NCBI RefSeq assembly: GCF_029624655.1
Contig: NZ_JARRSA010000013.1
Location: 47,308 to 111,307 of the forward strand
Source of the DNA: Roseicyclus salinarum
Lineage (GTDB): Bacteria; Pseudomonadota; Alphaproteobacteria; Rhodobacterales; Rhodobacteraceae
DNA length: 64,000 bases
Direction: 5' to 3'
Within the stretch, counting starts at the first letter, position 1. The number at the start of each line of letters is the position of its first letter. Under the pieces are notes generated by a model. That model saw nothing but the letters and a program-made list of their open reading frames with translations, had not been told where the DNA came from and did not search any database. Shown one piece after another: positions 21,233-29,923 of this stretch. The position numbers were made by a program, and so were the translations under genes.

Positions 21233-21511
21233 CGCTTCATCGCAGGCCCGCGCCGCCGGACGGGGCGGCCTCCCAGACAGAATTCGGCCTTCGGGTCCTG
21301 ACGGATGGACGGGTCGAAAGCCCACTCGGTCCGACTTCAGGCGAGCGCAGGCCCGTTTCGGGCATGGGCAATTTGGAACGGCGTCAGCACTTCATTCGAT
21401 TGCGTCGGATTGGAACATGCCGATCGGGCGCCTCGGCTGGCCCCATGACGGGCGCGCGCGTCGAATGGGCGCGATGCGAGCCGCCGGCGTTGGGGGGACA
21501 TCACGATCGGG

Positions 21512-21530
21512 CATGTCGGCTGCCGACATG
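21512..21530. repeat. Inverted repeat, 8-bp arms, 3-base loop
   Basis: CATGTCGG-CTG-CCGACATG is a perfect inverted repeat within the gene-free stretch upstream of the paa promoter. No T-run follows on either strand. It may be a protein site or a short RNA hairpin. Confidence 0.5.
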
Positions 21531-21583
21531 ACGCGTGGCCATCTGGATTTCTCGTGAAGCAGCCGCGCTGGCGGCCCGTGTCA

Positions 21584-21607
21584 GATTGTCGTGTCGATTG
21601 TCGTGTC
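21584..21607. repeat. Tandem repeat, two copies of a 12-bp unit
   Basis: GATTGTCGTGTC occurs twice head to tail without mismatch. A partial third copy (AGACCGTC) follows. Confidence 0.7.
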
Positions 21608-21853
21608 AGACCGTCTTGTCCGGCGTCCCGAACGGGCCGCGACTGACCGGCGCGATCGGGGCGTGTCGGAAGAGCAAGAGATGAGGACGCGCAGCCACAC
21701 CGCCGAGCGCTGGGAATGCGCGTCGCAACGGTCATTTCGGTTGGCACGTGTTCGGCGGGCGTCAGTTGGACGCCACCCGCCGGGCGGACACGTGTGCCGG
21801 TTGGTTACAAAGCCGGCACGCGTCGGCGGCAAAGGGCGCTCGATGAGGGAGGG

Positions 21854-21904
21854 CGTCTGGCGGGCACACGCGTCTGGCGGGCACACGCGTCTGACGGGCA
21901 CACG
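21854..21904. repeat. Tandem repeat, three copies of a 17-bp unit
   Basis: CGTCTGGCGGGCACACG is repeated three times head to tail; copies one and two are identical and copy three has one change (G to A at the seventh base). No gene covers it. Confidence 0.85.
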
Positions 21905-22663
21905 AAGGGCGTCCATAGTCGACGTGCTCAAATGCGCGTTGGCAAGAGGGGGCCGTCCGCTTGTTTGCCACGCGCAGTTCGAAACCGGATCGCTGGTTGC
22001 AAACCCCTGCCCCGTCGCCATTTTTCAGTCGCCACGCCCGGGATCGGCCATGTGGTGTGGTGTACGCGTGTTCCCCCCCAGCGTCGCTGCACCGGTCACG
22101 TCGGCGGAACGTCGAAGGCAGGACCAGCCCGAGCCTGGAGCCGGTCGCCACGGTCGCGCGCTTGCCTGGCGGGCGGTCATGACGGTGGCAACGAGGGCCC
22201 GCCGCTCTGGCAGGCGGCCAGGTCGGGCGCGATCCTTTCCGAACCAGAGCGATGCCTGGCCTGGGTGATGCAGAACGCGCCCGATACTGAACGAAGCCGC
22301 TTGGGCGCATACCGGAATGTCGGGATCTGGACGGCGGGACCGCGCTTCAGGACGCAGCCGGTCCGAACGAACCGGACTGGGCCGACCGGGCTTGGGTGGC
22401 AGTCCTTGGCGGGCGCGCGATCGCAGGCAGGGCGTGGCTGGGAAAACCGGTCGCAAGATCGGGCGCGTCGACTTCGGCAGGACGAGCCCGGAAACTCGAT
22501 CCCGGAAGGTCACGCCTGCAGATCGATCATGGGAGCATGACCGAGGCAGATGGACCTCGACGCGCGAAACCCGGCACGCGACCTCTGTGGTCAACCCTTC
22601 TGGATTTGTCTCCGCAGCCCGGGCCGGATACGAGCAAGGCCACAAGTCCCCCCTGCGTTTCGT

Positions 22664-24397
22664 CTATCCGGCCAGCCTCGGAAGCCCCTCGGCTTCTGGA
22701 AAATCCTGCCGGCCCGGCAGCTTGAAGACCGAAATGATTTCAGCCATCGCCTTGGCCTCGTTCTTGAGGGTCTGGCTGGATTCGTTCGCCTGGCTTACCA
22801 TCGCCGCATTCTGCTGCGTCACGCGGTCGAGTTGCGCGACACCGGAATTGACCTCGGCCAGGCTCGCCGATTGTTCACCGGCGGATTTGCTGATCCCCTC
22901 GACATGGGTCGAGATCGTCGAGACACTTTGCGTGATCTCGTTGAGCTCGTTGCCGGCGCTCCCCACGAGTTCCACACCGCGCTCGACATAGCCCGAACTC
23001 AATCCGATAAGCGTCTTGATCTCGTTGGCGGCATCCGAGGAGCGCTGCGCCAAAGCGCGCACCTCGTTGGCCACGACCGAAAATCCCCGCCCGGCATCGC
23101 CCGCGCGTGCGGCTTCGACGCCGGCGTTGAGCGCCAGCAGGTTCGTCTGGAACGCGATTTCGTCGATCACGGTGGAGATTCTCGAGATCTGGCGCGACGA
23201 TTCCTCGATCTGCGCCATGGCGTCGACCGTCTTCTGCACGACGCTGCTGGACTGCTGGGCGCGCGACTTCGCGTCGACGACGATCCGCTCGACGTTCCTG
23301 GCGCTTCCGGCCGAGTTCTCGACGTTGGTCGTGATCATGTCGAGGGCCGCCGCTGTCTCCTCAAGCGAGGCGGCCTGGTTCTCGGTGCGCTTGGAAAGCT
23401 CGTCGGAGCTTTGGGCGATACCGTCCGCACTCAGGCGGATGGTTTCGGCATTGCGGGCGATCTGCTCGATCACGCGGACGATCGTGTCGACCGTCTCGTT
23501 GAAGTTCCGGCGGAGCGTCTCGTATTCCGGCGCGAATTCAACCTCGATCCGCCGCGTGAGGTCGCCGTTGGCGACGGTCTGGAGGCCCACGGTCAATTCC
23601 TCCACCACCGATTTCTGGGTGCGCTCGATGCGCGCCCGATCCTCGGTGGCCCGCGCCGCCTCGGCCAGCTGGTGCTGCAACTCGGCGAGGTTGCGCGCGA
23701 TGGTGCCGATCTCGTCACCACGGTCGGCGAACGGCATCTCGGCGTCGTAGCGTCCGCTGCGCAGAGTCGCGATCTCCTCGGCGAGGACGGTGATTGGCCG
23801 CGACACGAGCATCTTGAGCAGGACGGACGCGCCGAAGACCAGCAGAAACAGGACAAGGCCCGAGACGGCGAGGTTCAGCATCTGCTTGGTCCGCGCGTTG
23901 GCGCGGCTTTCATCGGGCGTCCACAGGATCGCGACGGCGCCGGCCACGCCGTCGCCCGCCCCGCCTACGAAACTGGGGTAGGCAATCGACATCCCGTCCG
24001 CGGAGACCTGCGGCGCAGCTTCCAAAACGGCCCGCCGCGCAAGTTCGCGGAGGGTTTCAGCGTCGCGAGGAGCGCCGTCGCCCGCGTTCGTCACCGCTTC
24101 GCCCTGCCCGTTTACGGCCACGGCCATAAGCGCGGCATCGGAGTCGACCACGGTAGTCTGCAGGGACGCCTGCACCGCCTCGGCGTTCCCGAACCGCAGC
24201 GCCGCGCCGTTCGCAGTCGCGGCCGACGAGGTGATCGCGTCGCCGAGCGTCCGGATGCCATCGTCGATCGCGCCGTTCACGGTGCGGATGCTGAGGGCCG
24301 ACAGCACGGAGGCGACCAGAAGCGTCGCGCCCACGATCAGCACGATGCACTTCACGAAGACCGACGAATTGGCGAAGCTGAGGCGGTCGATAGCCAT
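22664..24397 (-). CDS. Methyl-accepting chemotaxis protein
   Basis: A 577-residue transmembrane chemoreceptor. TM1 is about residues 16-36, a periplasmic sensor region spans about 38-172, TM2 is about 174-197, and a HAMP domain follows ([17 protein letters not shown]). A second HAMP-like segment with [10 protein letters not shown] precedes the long signalling coiled coil, whose tip contains [20 protein letters not shown]. No C-terminal CheR-binding pentapeptide is seen. It begins 40 bases after a gene for a secreted sensor-like protein, so the two are probably co-expressed. The ligand is unknown. Confidence 0.95.
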   Translation of the reverse strand: MAIDRLSFANSSVFVKCIVLIVGATLLVASVLSALSIRTVNGAIDDGIRTLGDAITSSAATANGAALRFGNAEAVQASLQTTVVDSDAALMAVAVNGQGEAVTNAGDGAPRDAETLRELARRAVLEAAPQVSADGMSIAYPSFVGGAGDGVAGAVAILWTPDESRANARTKQMLNLAVSGLVLFLLVFGASVLLKMLVSRPITVLAEEIATLRSGRYDAEMPFADRGDEIGTIARNLAELQHQLAEAARATEDRARIERTQKSVVEELTVGLQTVANGDLTRRIEVEFAPEYETLRRNFNETVDTIVRVIEQIARNAETIRLSADGIAQSSDELSKRTENQAASLEETAAALDMITTNVENSAGSARNVERIVVDAKSRAQQSSSVVQKTVDAMAQIEESSRQISRISTVIDEIAFQTNLLALNAGVEAARAGDAGRGFSVVANEVRALAQRSSDAANEIKTLIGLSSGYVERGVELVGSAGNELNEITQSVSTISTHVEGISKSAGEQSASLAEVNSGVAQLDRVTQQNAAMVSQANESSQTLKNEAKAMAEIISVFKLPGRQDFPEAEGLPRLAG

Positions 24398-24437
24398 GGA
24401 TGACGTCCGTTCCTGAAGGATTTCGGGGTTCAGCGGT

Positions 24438-25007
24438 TCACAGAAGCGCTTCGGCGTCGACGCCCACGGTCATGGCCCCGATGGGCTCGCCGGTATCGGG
24501 ATCCACGATCGTGACCGAGATCTGCGCCTGGTAGCGCTGCGTCGATTCGTCGAGTTGGACCTCGCTGAAATGTACGGCGCCCGCGCCCGCCGCGAAGGTT
24601 TCCGTGAACTTGGCCTCGTCGCCCTGCCACATGTCCGAGGTCAGTCCAGAGGACGCCACGTTCAGCCCGTGCGCATCCATGATGAAGACCTCGGTGATGC
24701 GCCCGTTCGAGGCGCCGACGCGGGCGCGCAGGAAATCCGATGCCGCATGACCGAGCACCGGGTCGATGGTCGGCGTCACGGCCATACCGATCTCGGAGCG
24801 CAACGCGCCGTCCAGCTGAAGAATGTCGTCCTGGTTCATGTTCGCGTTTTCGGCGTTTTGCGCGCGGATGGCCGAGACGATCTCGCCTGACTGGCTCCAG
24901 CTTCGGATTTCGGCGTCGAGGAATGCCTCGAGGACCGGTTGGAACTCGTCGGCGAAAGCCGGCGTGCCGGCGAGCGCCGCCATGACGGCGAAGATGTACA
25001 TGCGCAT
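24438..25007 (-). CDS. Secreted PDC/Cache-like sensor protein
   Basis: A 189-residue protein with a signal peptide ([19 protein letters not shown], cleavage after about residue 20) and no other membrane segment. The mature part has the order of a single Cache/PDC domain: helical N-terminus, then [15 protein letters not shown], and a closing strand with [16 protein letters not shown]. Such domains are normally fused to receptors; here it is free in the periplasm. The start at 25007 has GAAGGG seven bases upstream. It lies just upstream of the chemoreceptor gene on the same strand, suggesting a binding-protein role in its signalling. Confidence 0.8.
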   Translation of the reverse strand: MRMYIFAVMAALAGTPAFADEFQPVLEAFLDAEIRSWSQSGEIVSAIRAQNAENANMNQDDILQLDGALRSEIGMAVTPTIDPVLGHAASDFLRARVGASNGRITEVFIMDAHGLNVASSGLTSDMWQGDEAKFTETFAAGAGAVHFSEVQLDESTQRYQAQISVTIVDPDTGEPIGAMTVGVDAEALL

Positions 25008-25270
25008 GGAAAGACCCTTCTTTGCGAGCTGAACCTGTCCCTGATCGGGATGGGCTGAACGCTGGCGCGAGAGCCTGAAGATTGCGTGAAGACGAAGTTC
25101 GCCATGCCCGAAGCCCACCCACACGCCAGGTTAAGAGCGCCTCGCAAGCATCTATTTTCTTGTTGATTTAAGGCGGCCGGCGGGTCACTCCGAACAAATA
25201 GGTACAATTCGACCTTCCTGCCGATGCAGGCGGCGGCGCTCACGCACTCGTCCTCGCCCGAGGCGCCGGG

Positions 25271-25687
25271 TCAGCGCCGCTCGCGCTCGGCGAGGAAGTC
25301 GCGGATGTCGACCAGACGCTTCTCGTCCATCGAGACGTAGACGAGCGACATGTTCGTGCGCTCGCGGATCATCTCGCCCGGGAACGGCATGTAGCCAAGC
25401 TTGCGCGTGCCGAAGGAAGGCGAGGCGGTGCCCACCTGCCATTCGGTCCTGAGTTCCACGTCGACGAGCTTCAGCTCGGCCGGGCCCGCCTTCCCCGGCC
25501 GTTCGAGGGGCACGCCCGCGAGCCTGAGATAGGCGGCCTTGTCGGCGGCCTTGACGAAACCGTCGATGAACTGCGCCGTCAGAACCTGCAGCTCGGCCGC
25601 CTCGTCCTCGGGCGCGAGATGCGAATGGAGGTGGTCGGCGCTATGGTGATTGTGATGGTGGTGATGATGCGGGTGATCATGTGGCAT
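25271..25687 (-). CDS. Small His-rich protein, candidate metal-handling accessory of the guanidine hydrolase
   Basis: A 138-residue soluble protein without cysteine. Its first 23 residues hold 13 histidines, including a run of six (MPHDHPHHHHHHNHHSADH), the sort of tail that binds nickel in HypB, UreE or SlyD. The rest (about residues 25-138) is a compact alpha/beta-looking domain I do not recognise; it has no P-loop and no zinc-finger CxxC, so it is neither HypA nor HypB. Its start overlaps the end of the hydrolase gene by 11 bases, so it is tightly coupled. A role in metal delivery is inferred from tail and context. Confidence 0.75.
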   Translation of the reverse strand: MPHDHPHHHHHHNHHSADHLHSHLAPEDEAAELQVLTAQFIDGFVKAADKAAYLRLAGVPLERPGKAGPAELKLVDVELRTEWQVGTASPSFGTRKLGYMPFPGEMIRERTNMSLVYVSMDEKRLVDIRDFLAERERR

Positions 25688-26921
25688 TGGACCAGCGCCT
25701 TCCTTCGAACTCGCCGTGCGGGATGGTGACGGGCTTGTCGATATGGCGCTTGTGCGCCCCCAGCTTGCCGGCCGACACCATCGCGCCAAGCACGTCCACG
25801 ATCACGCGCGTGCCCATCAGCGCCGTGATGTCGGACGTGTCGTAGGGCGGCGAGACCTCGACCAGTTCCATGCCGCACAGCCCCTCGGCCGCTACCTTCG
25901 ACGCGAGCGCCAGCGCCTCGCGGGGCAGGAAGCCGCCGGGCTCGGGCCAGCCGGTGCCGGGGACGAAGCCGCAATCGATCGAGTCGATGTCGAAGGACAT
26001 GTAGACCATGTCCGCGCCGTCCCACGCCATTTCCAGCGCCATCTCCGCGGTCTTGTCGACGCCCATCCGCTCCATGTCGGACATGGTGATGATGTTGGTC
26101 TCTCGTTCGCGCGCGACCTTCACCGCCTCGCGCGGAACCTGCCAGCCGCCGATGCCGACCTGCACGAGGTTCCTCGCCGGAACGTTCGGGAGGTTCGTCG
26201 AGTGAAACCAGGGTGTTGTGTGCATGCGTTCATCTAGATCCTTCTCCTGGATGTCGGCGTGGCGGTCGAAATGCACGATACCGATCTTCTTCGACGTGCA
26301 CTCGGCGATGCCGCGCACGCAGGGGAAGCCGATGGAATGGTCGCCCCCGATCATCACCGGGAAGCTGCCGGAGGAGAAGACATGGCTGACGGCGCGGCTG
26401 ATCTGGTCGAAGCTCTTTTCGAGATTCGCGGGGATCGTGAAGACGTCGCCCGCGTCGCACAGCGTCATCTGCTCGCGGAGATCGACCGCCAGCTCGTAGT
26501 TGTAGGGCGTGTAGAGCGCGCTGATCTTGCGCAGCCCCTGCGGCCCGAAGCGGGTGCCGGGACGGTAGGTGGTTCCGCCGTCGAAGGGGATGCCGAGCAC
26601 CGTGGCGTCGTAATGGCCGACCTCCGTCACGTCCTCGGCGTAGGGCGCCTTGAGGAAGGTGTTGATCCCCGCGTAATGCGGAAGCTCGCCGCGCGCGAAG
26701 GTCGGGATGGACTTGTCCTCGATCGACTCCGCCCCGGTCAGGCCCATGCGCAGCGCCCAGCGACGCTCTTCGTCCCAGCGGCCTTCGGGAATGTCGGCCT
26801 CCGCCTTCATGGACCTCCAGCCCTGCAGCTTCGTGAGATCGGGATGATGGGCGCGCCTGTCACGCGGCGGCGCGTCGGCCGGGCTATGCGACCGGCTGCG
26901 CCGCGGTCTGAGGTAATCCAT
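25677..26921 (-). CDS. gdmH: Ureohydrolase-fold enzyme, probable Ni-dependent guanidine hydrolase
   Basis: A 414-residue member of the arginase/agmatinase fold, longer than agmatinase (about 300) owing to an N-terminal extension of some 90 residues. All six metal ligands are visible: H195 (GGDHS), D219, H221 and D223 (HFDRHADIQEKD), D311 and D313 (SFDIDSID). The residue after the last motif is C317 rather than the usual proline. The extension and the HFDRH-DIQEKD context match the cyanobacterial guanidine hydrolase rather than agmatinase. A guanidine riboswitch and a transporter precede it. Start at 26921 with AGAGGA upstream; it overlaps the ATPase gene by 38 bases. Confidence 0.85.
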   Translation of the reverse strand: MDYLRPRRSRSHSPADAPPRDRRAHHPDLTKLQGWRSMKAEADIPEGRWDEERRWALRMGLTGAESIEDKSIPTFARGELPHYAGINTFLKAPYAEDVTEVGHYDATVLGIPFDGGTTYRPGTRFGPQGLRKISALYTPYNYELAVDLREQMTLCDAGDVFTIPANLEKSFDQISRAVSHVFSSGSFPVMIGGDHSIGFPCVRGIAECTSKKIGIVHFDRHADIQEKDLDERMHTTPWFHSTNLPNVPARNLVQVGIGGWQVPREAVKVARERETNIITMSDMERMGVDKTAEMALEMAWDGADMVYMSFDIDSIDCGFVPGTGWPEPGGFLPREALALASKVAAEGLCGMELVEVSPPYDTSDITALMGTRVIVDVLGAMVSAGKLGAHKRHIDKPVTIPHGEFEGRRWSNAT

Positions 26922-27666
26922 GTGCGTCCTCTTCCAGTTGGTAGGGGATGCCGCCGTTGCGGGCATCGAAGTCGTAGGTGATCGTCGCGCCGAAGGCGGC
27001 TGGGTCGTGCGGGTCCCACCGGATCTTGTCGAAAACGATCACGCGGTCGCCGAGCTTGAAGGCCTCGGGCAGGTCGTGCGTGACCATGAATACCGTCATC
27101 GCGGTCTCGGCGCGAAGATCCTGCAGGAAGCCGTGCATCTGCTCGCGCGTGCCGGGATCGAGCGCGCCGAAGGGCTCGTCGAGAAGCAGGATGCGCGGCC
27201 TTGCCGCCAGAGCCTGCGCGATGGCGAGGCGCTGCTGCATGCCCCCCGACAGGGCGGCGGGATACTGGGCCGCGACATGCGACAGGCCGATACGTTCCAG
27301 CGCCGCGTCGGCGCGCGCGCGCGCGGCCCGCTTCGCCTTGCCGAACAGCCGCCCGAACGGCCGCGACAGGCCCTCGGCGGCCACGATGTTGTCGCGCACG
27401 CTCAGGTGCGGGAAGACCGAGTAGCGCTGGAAGACGATGCCCCGGCTGCGGTCGGGCTCGCCCTTCAGGGGCTTGCCGTCCACGAGGATCTCGCCGCGCG
27501 TCGGCCGCTCCTGGTCCAGCAGAAGGCGCAGGAACGTGGACTTGCCGCAGCCCGACGCGCCCACGATCGAGACGAATTCGCCCTCGCGCGCGCTCAGGTT
27601 CACCCGCTCGAGGATCGGGCGCCTGCCATAGGTCTGGAAGATGTCGGCAACGGTGACGAAGCTCAT
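26884..27666 (-). CDS. ABC transporter ATPase, nitrate/sulfonate/guanidine type
   Basis: A 260-residue nucleotide-binding subunit. Walker A is GASGCGKST, the signature LSGGMQQRLAIA and Walker B ILLLDEPFGALD, with the switch histidine in FMVTHDLPEA. The C-terminal extension of about 40 residues is a feature of the urea-carboxylase-region transporters. Its ATG overlaps the permease stop (TGATG). It energises uptake of the substrate bound by the product of the gene at 28500-29564, most likely guanidine. Confidence 0.92.
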   Translation of the reverse strand: MSFVTVADIFQTYGRRPILERVNLSAREGEFVSIVGASGCGKSTFLRLLLDQERPTRGEILVDGKPLKGEPDRSRGIVFQRYSVFPHLSVRDNIVAAEGLSRPFGRLFGKAKRAARARADAALERIGLSHVAAQYPAALSGGMQQRLAIAQALAARPRILLLDEPFGALDPGTREQMHGFLQDLRAETAMTVFMVTHDLPEAFKLGDRVIVFDKIRWDPHDPAAFGATITYDFDARNGGIPYQLEEDAHGLPQTAAQPVA

Positions 27667-28475
27667 GCGCGCGCCTCGGCCCAAGGGTAGAGAAGGCGCG
27701 AAAGACGCCCCAGCGCCCAGTCGAAGACGAAGGCGAGGAACGTGATCCACGCGACGTAGTTCAGGATCACGTCCATCGCGAGGAAGCGGCGCACAAGGAA
27801 GATGCGGTACCCGAGCCCGCTGTCGGAGGCCACGGCCTCGGCCGCGATCAGGAACAGCCACGCCGGCCCCAGCGACAGGCGCACTGCCGAGATCAGGCGC
27901 GGCATGATCTGCGGCAGTGCGACGGCGAGCGCAATGGCGAGCGACGAGGCCCCGAGCGTCTGCGCCTTGACCAGTTGCTCCTGCGGCAGTTCGGCCGTGC
28001 GCGCCGAGAGATCGCGGATCAGGAAGGGCGTGATACCGATGGCGATCAGCGCGACCTTCGCCGCGTCGCCGACGCCGAGCGTGATGAACAGGATCGGAAG
28101 GATGGCCAGCGGCGGGATCATGGAAATCACCGCGACGAAGCCCTGCAACGTCGTCCGAACCAGCGGCACCAGGCCGATCGCGAGGCCGAAGCACAGCCCG
28201 ATCAGCGCGGCGATCCCCACCCCGGCGAACAGAAGGCCGAGGCTCGAGGCCGTGTCGCTCCAAAGGAGGATCTGGCCGGACCGGCGGTCCGCCTCGGTCA
28301 TCAGGCGCAGCCCGGTCTCGGCCAGCGTGGCGAACGAAGGCAGGACGCGGTCCTGCGGGTTCTCGGCCAGCCGCGCCGCCGAGGCGGCCGCGTAGGCCAG
28401 CGCGACCAGCACGAAGGGCAGCGAGGCCAGCGCCACGCGGCTGGCCGGCCCCGCCTTGCGGTTGATGACGCGCAT
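27663..28475 (-). CDS. ABC transporter permease, nitrate/sulfonate/guanidine type
   Basis: A 270-residue inner-membrane protein with about six helices. The EAA-like loop lies around residues 165-185 (LVKAQTLGASSLAIALAVALPQIM). It belongs to the SsuC/TauC-like permeases. It starts 24 bases after the binding-protein gene and overlaps the ATPase gene. Confidence 0.9.
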   Translation of the reverse strand: MRVINRKAGPASRVALASLPFVLVALAYAAASAARLAENPQDRVLPSFATLAETGLRLMTEADRRSGQILLWSDTASSLGLLFAGVGIAALIGLCFGLAIGLVPLVRTTLQGFVAVISMIPPLAILPILFITLGVGDAAKVALIAIGITPFLIRDLSARTAELPQEQLVKAQTLGASSLAIALAVALPQIMPRLISAVRLSLGPAWLFLIAAEAVASDSGLGYRIFLVRRFLAMDVILNYVAWITFLAFVFDWALGRLSRLLYPWAEARA

Positions 28476-28499
28476 CGCCCCGCCCGCCCCCGCGACGGC

Positions 28500-29564
28500 T
28501 CAGAGGCTGCCGTCTGCGGCCATCTGCATGAAGGAAGGATCGAAGCGGAGCCTGACGTTGCCCTGATCGCCGGTCGTGACGCCGCCGGGATATTCGATGC
28601 CGACGAAATCCGCGCTCGGGGCGCCCTCGCCGAGGATCCCGCGTTCGAACAGGAACTCGGCCACGTTCACCATCGTCTCGGGCAACTCGGCGCTCTCCAC
28701 GAAGGCGACGGCGTCGGCGGGGTCCCAGAACATCTCGGTCGAGGCGAGCTGCGCGTCGTAGCCAGCAAGGTCCGTGCCCGACGCCTCGGCCATGGCGGTG
28801 CGCGCGGCGATCCCCTCGTCGGTGTCGGAGGACATGATCGCCATCAGCTCGTACCACGCCCCGACAAGCGCGCGGCCGAAATCGGGATTGGCGGCAAGCA
28901 CCTCGGTATTGACGACCATCATGTCGATGATCTCGCCCGGGATGTCGGCGGAGGTGAAGAGGATGTTGGCCTGCGGGTCTTCCGCGATGGTGGACACGAG
29001 CGGGTTCCACGTCACGACGGCCTGCACGTCGTCGGTCTGGAAGGCCGCGATCATGTCGGCGTCCGAGGTGTTCACGACGCCGGCAAGGTCACGCTCGGCC
29101 AGCCCCACAGTGTCGAGGCCGCGCGCGAGCAGGTAGTGCGACACCGAAAGCTCCACGAGGTTCACCGGCATCCCCGCGAGATCCTCCAGCGATCCCTCGC
29201 CCTTCAGGATCACGGCGTCGTTGCCGTTCGAGAAGTCGCCCACGATCAGCGCCGTGGTGTCCACGCCCGACCCCGCCGGGATGGAGAGCGTATCCATGTT
29301 GGTCGCCGACACGCCGTCGAACTCGCCCGCGGTGTAGAGGTTGAGCGACTCCACGTAATCGTTGATCTGCACGATCTCGACGTCGATGCCATAGCGCTCG
29401 GCCCAGGCGTCCATGATGCCGCTTTCTTCGAGATAGCCCCACGGCATCCAGCCGACGTAGATCGACCAAGCCACCCGGAACGTGTCGCGCTCCTGGGCGC
29501 TGGCGGTAACCGGCACGAGGGCAAGCCCCAGGGCCGTGGTGGCGGCGAGTGCAAGTCTGGTCAT
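28500..29564 (-). CDS. Periplasmic binding protein, urea-carboxylase/guanidine-type ABC transporter
   Basis: A 354-residue secreted protein with signal peptide (residues 1-24, ending ASAQ). The stretches VAWSIYVGWMPWGYLEESGI, VQINDYVESLNLYTAG and ALIVGDFSNGNDAVILKG are characteristic of the NMT1/TauA-like family found beside guanidine (formerly urea) carboxylase genes. Placement right behind a guanidine-I riboswitch supports guanidine as the ligand. GGAGGG lies seven bases before the ATG. First gene of a five-gene operon. Confidence 0.93.
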   Translation of the reverse strand: MTRLALAATTALGLALVPVTASAQERDTFRVAWSIYVGWMPWGYLEESGIMDAWAERYGIDVEIVQINDYVESLNLYTAGEFDGVSATNMDTLSIPAGSGVDTTALIVGDFSNGNDAVILKGEGSLEDLAGMPVNLVELSVSHYLLARGLDTVGLAERDLAGVVNTSDADMIAAFQTDDVQAVVTWNPLVSTIAEDPQANILFTSADIPGEIIDMMVVNTEVLAANPDFGRALVGAWYELMAIMSSDTDEGIAARTAMAEASGTDLAGYDAQLASTEMFWDPADAVAFVESAELPETMVNVAEFLFERGILGEGAPSADFVGIEYPGGVTTGDQGNVRLRFDPSFMQMAADGSL

Positions 29565-29640
29565 GTTCTGTCCCTCCGTGCGGATCTTGTGAAACGTCCG
29601 ACCGGAAAAGGAAGCGTCAGGGGAGCGGCCGAACTGGTGT

Positions 29641-29760
29641 CGCAGTGCTCTCCCGGGATTTTGGCCCGCCGTGTACCGCCCCGGATTTTGCCGGACCGGC
29701 TGCATTTCTCGGACCAGGCCCCGGACCTTTCGGGCCGGGCGGAACCCTAAATGCTCTGCG
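29641..29760 (-). promoter_or_regulatory. Guanidine-I (ykkC) riboswitch
   Basis: On the minus strand the conserved blocks appear in order: TTTAGGGTTCCG (29740-29751), CCTGGTCCGAGAAAT, ACACGGCGGG and AAAATCCCGGGAGA, enclosed by a closing stem CGCAG (29756-29760) with CTGCG (29641-29645). These are the hallmark motifs of the guanidine-I aptamer. It sits 76 bases before the binding-protein start and should raise expression when guanidine is bound. No clear terminator hairpin with a T-run is visible after it, so the switching mechanism is uncertain. Confidence 0.95.
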
Positions 29761-29768
29761 CATCCCGA

Positions 29769-29797
29769 CGATGCTCGCGCCCCTGCGGTCGTGTCAA
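29769..29797 (-). promoter_or_regulatory. Candidate promoter of the guanidine operon
   Basis: A perfect -35 TTGACA on the minus strand (29792-29797) is followed after about 17 bases by a weak -10. Transcription would start close to 29760, exactly where the riboswitch begins. Confidence 0.45.
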
Positions 29798-29923
29798 AAC
29801 CCATCGCGGCGGGGTCCGCCCCGCGCTTGCCGCAGTGGAAAAATGCGGCGCGCGCAGGGACAATTGCCCGCAAACCGGGCAGGAGCGGGAAGGATCGGGT
29901 GCCGCGACGGGGGTTTCGCGCGC

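Larger units (their letters stand above)
21233..22663. other. Gene-free stretch between paa cluster and chemoreceptor gene
   Basis: About 1.4 kb with no convincing gene on either strand. Every open frame here is short, low in hydrophobic structure, rich in Arg/Pro/Gly and overlapped by others, as expected by chance in GC-rich DNA. It holds two tandem repeats (21584-21607 and 21854-21904) and an inverted repeat (21512-21530). The left end includes the paa promoter. It may be a decayed region or hold an unrecognised RNA. Confidence 0.6.

Noticed and set aside
21854..21904. CRISPR array
   Set aside because: The 17-bp units are directly adjacent with no spacers, and no cas genes are present.
22025..22645. 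206-codon frame on the minus strand in the gene-free stretch
   Set aside because: No ribosome site, Arg/Pro/Ser-rich, no predicted secondary structure pattern, overlapped by equally long frames on both strands.
25271..25687. HypA- or HypB-type nickel chaperone
   Set aside because: No zinc-binding cysteines and no P-loop; only the His-rich tail is shared.
25677..26921. Agmatinase (speB)
   Set aside because: Length, N-terminal extension, riboswitch and transporter context favour guanidine hydrolase; no polyamine genes adjoin.
29819..29847. Hairpin GCCGCA...TGCGGC upstream of the riboswitch as a terminator
   Set aside because: Stem of only six pairs with a nine-base loop and no T-run on the correct side.
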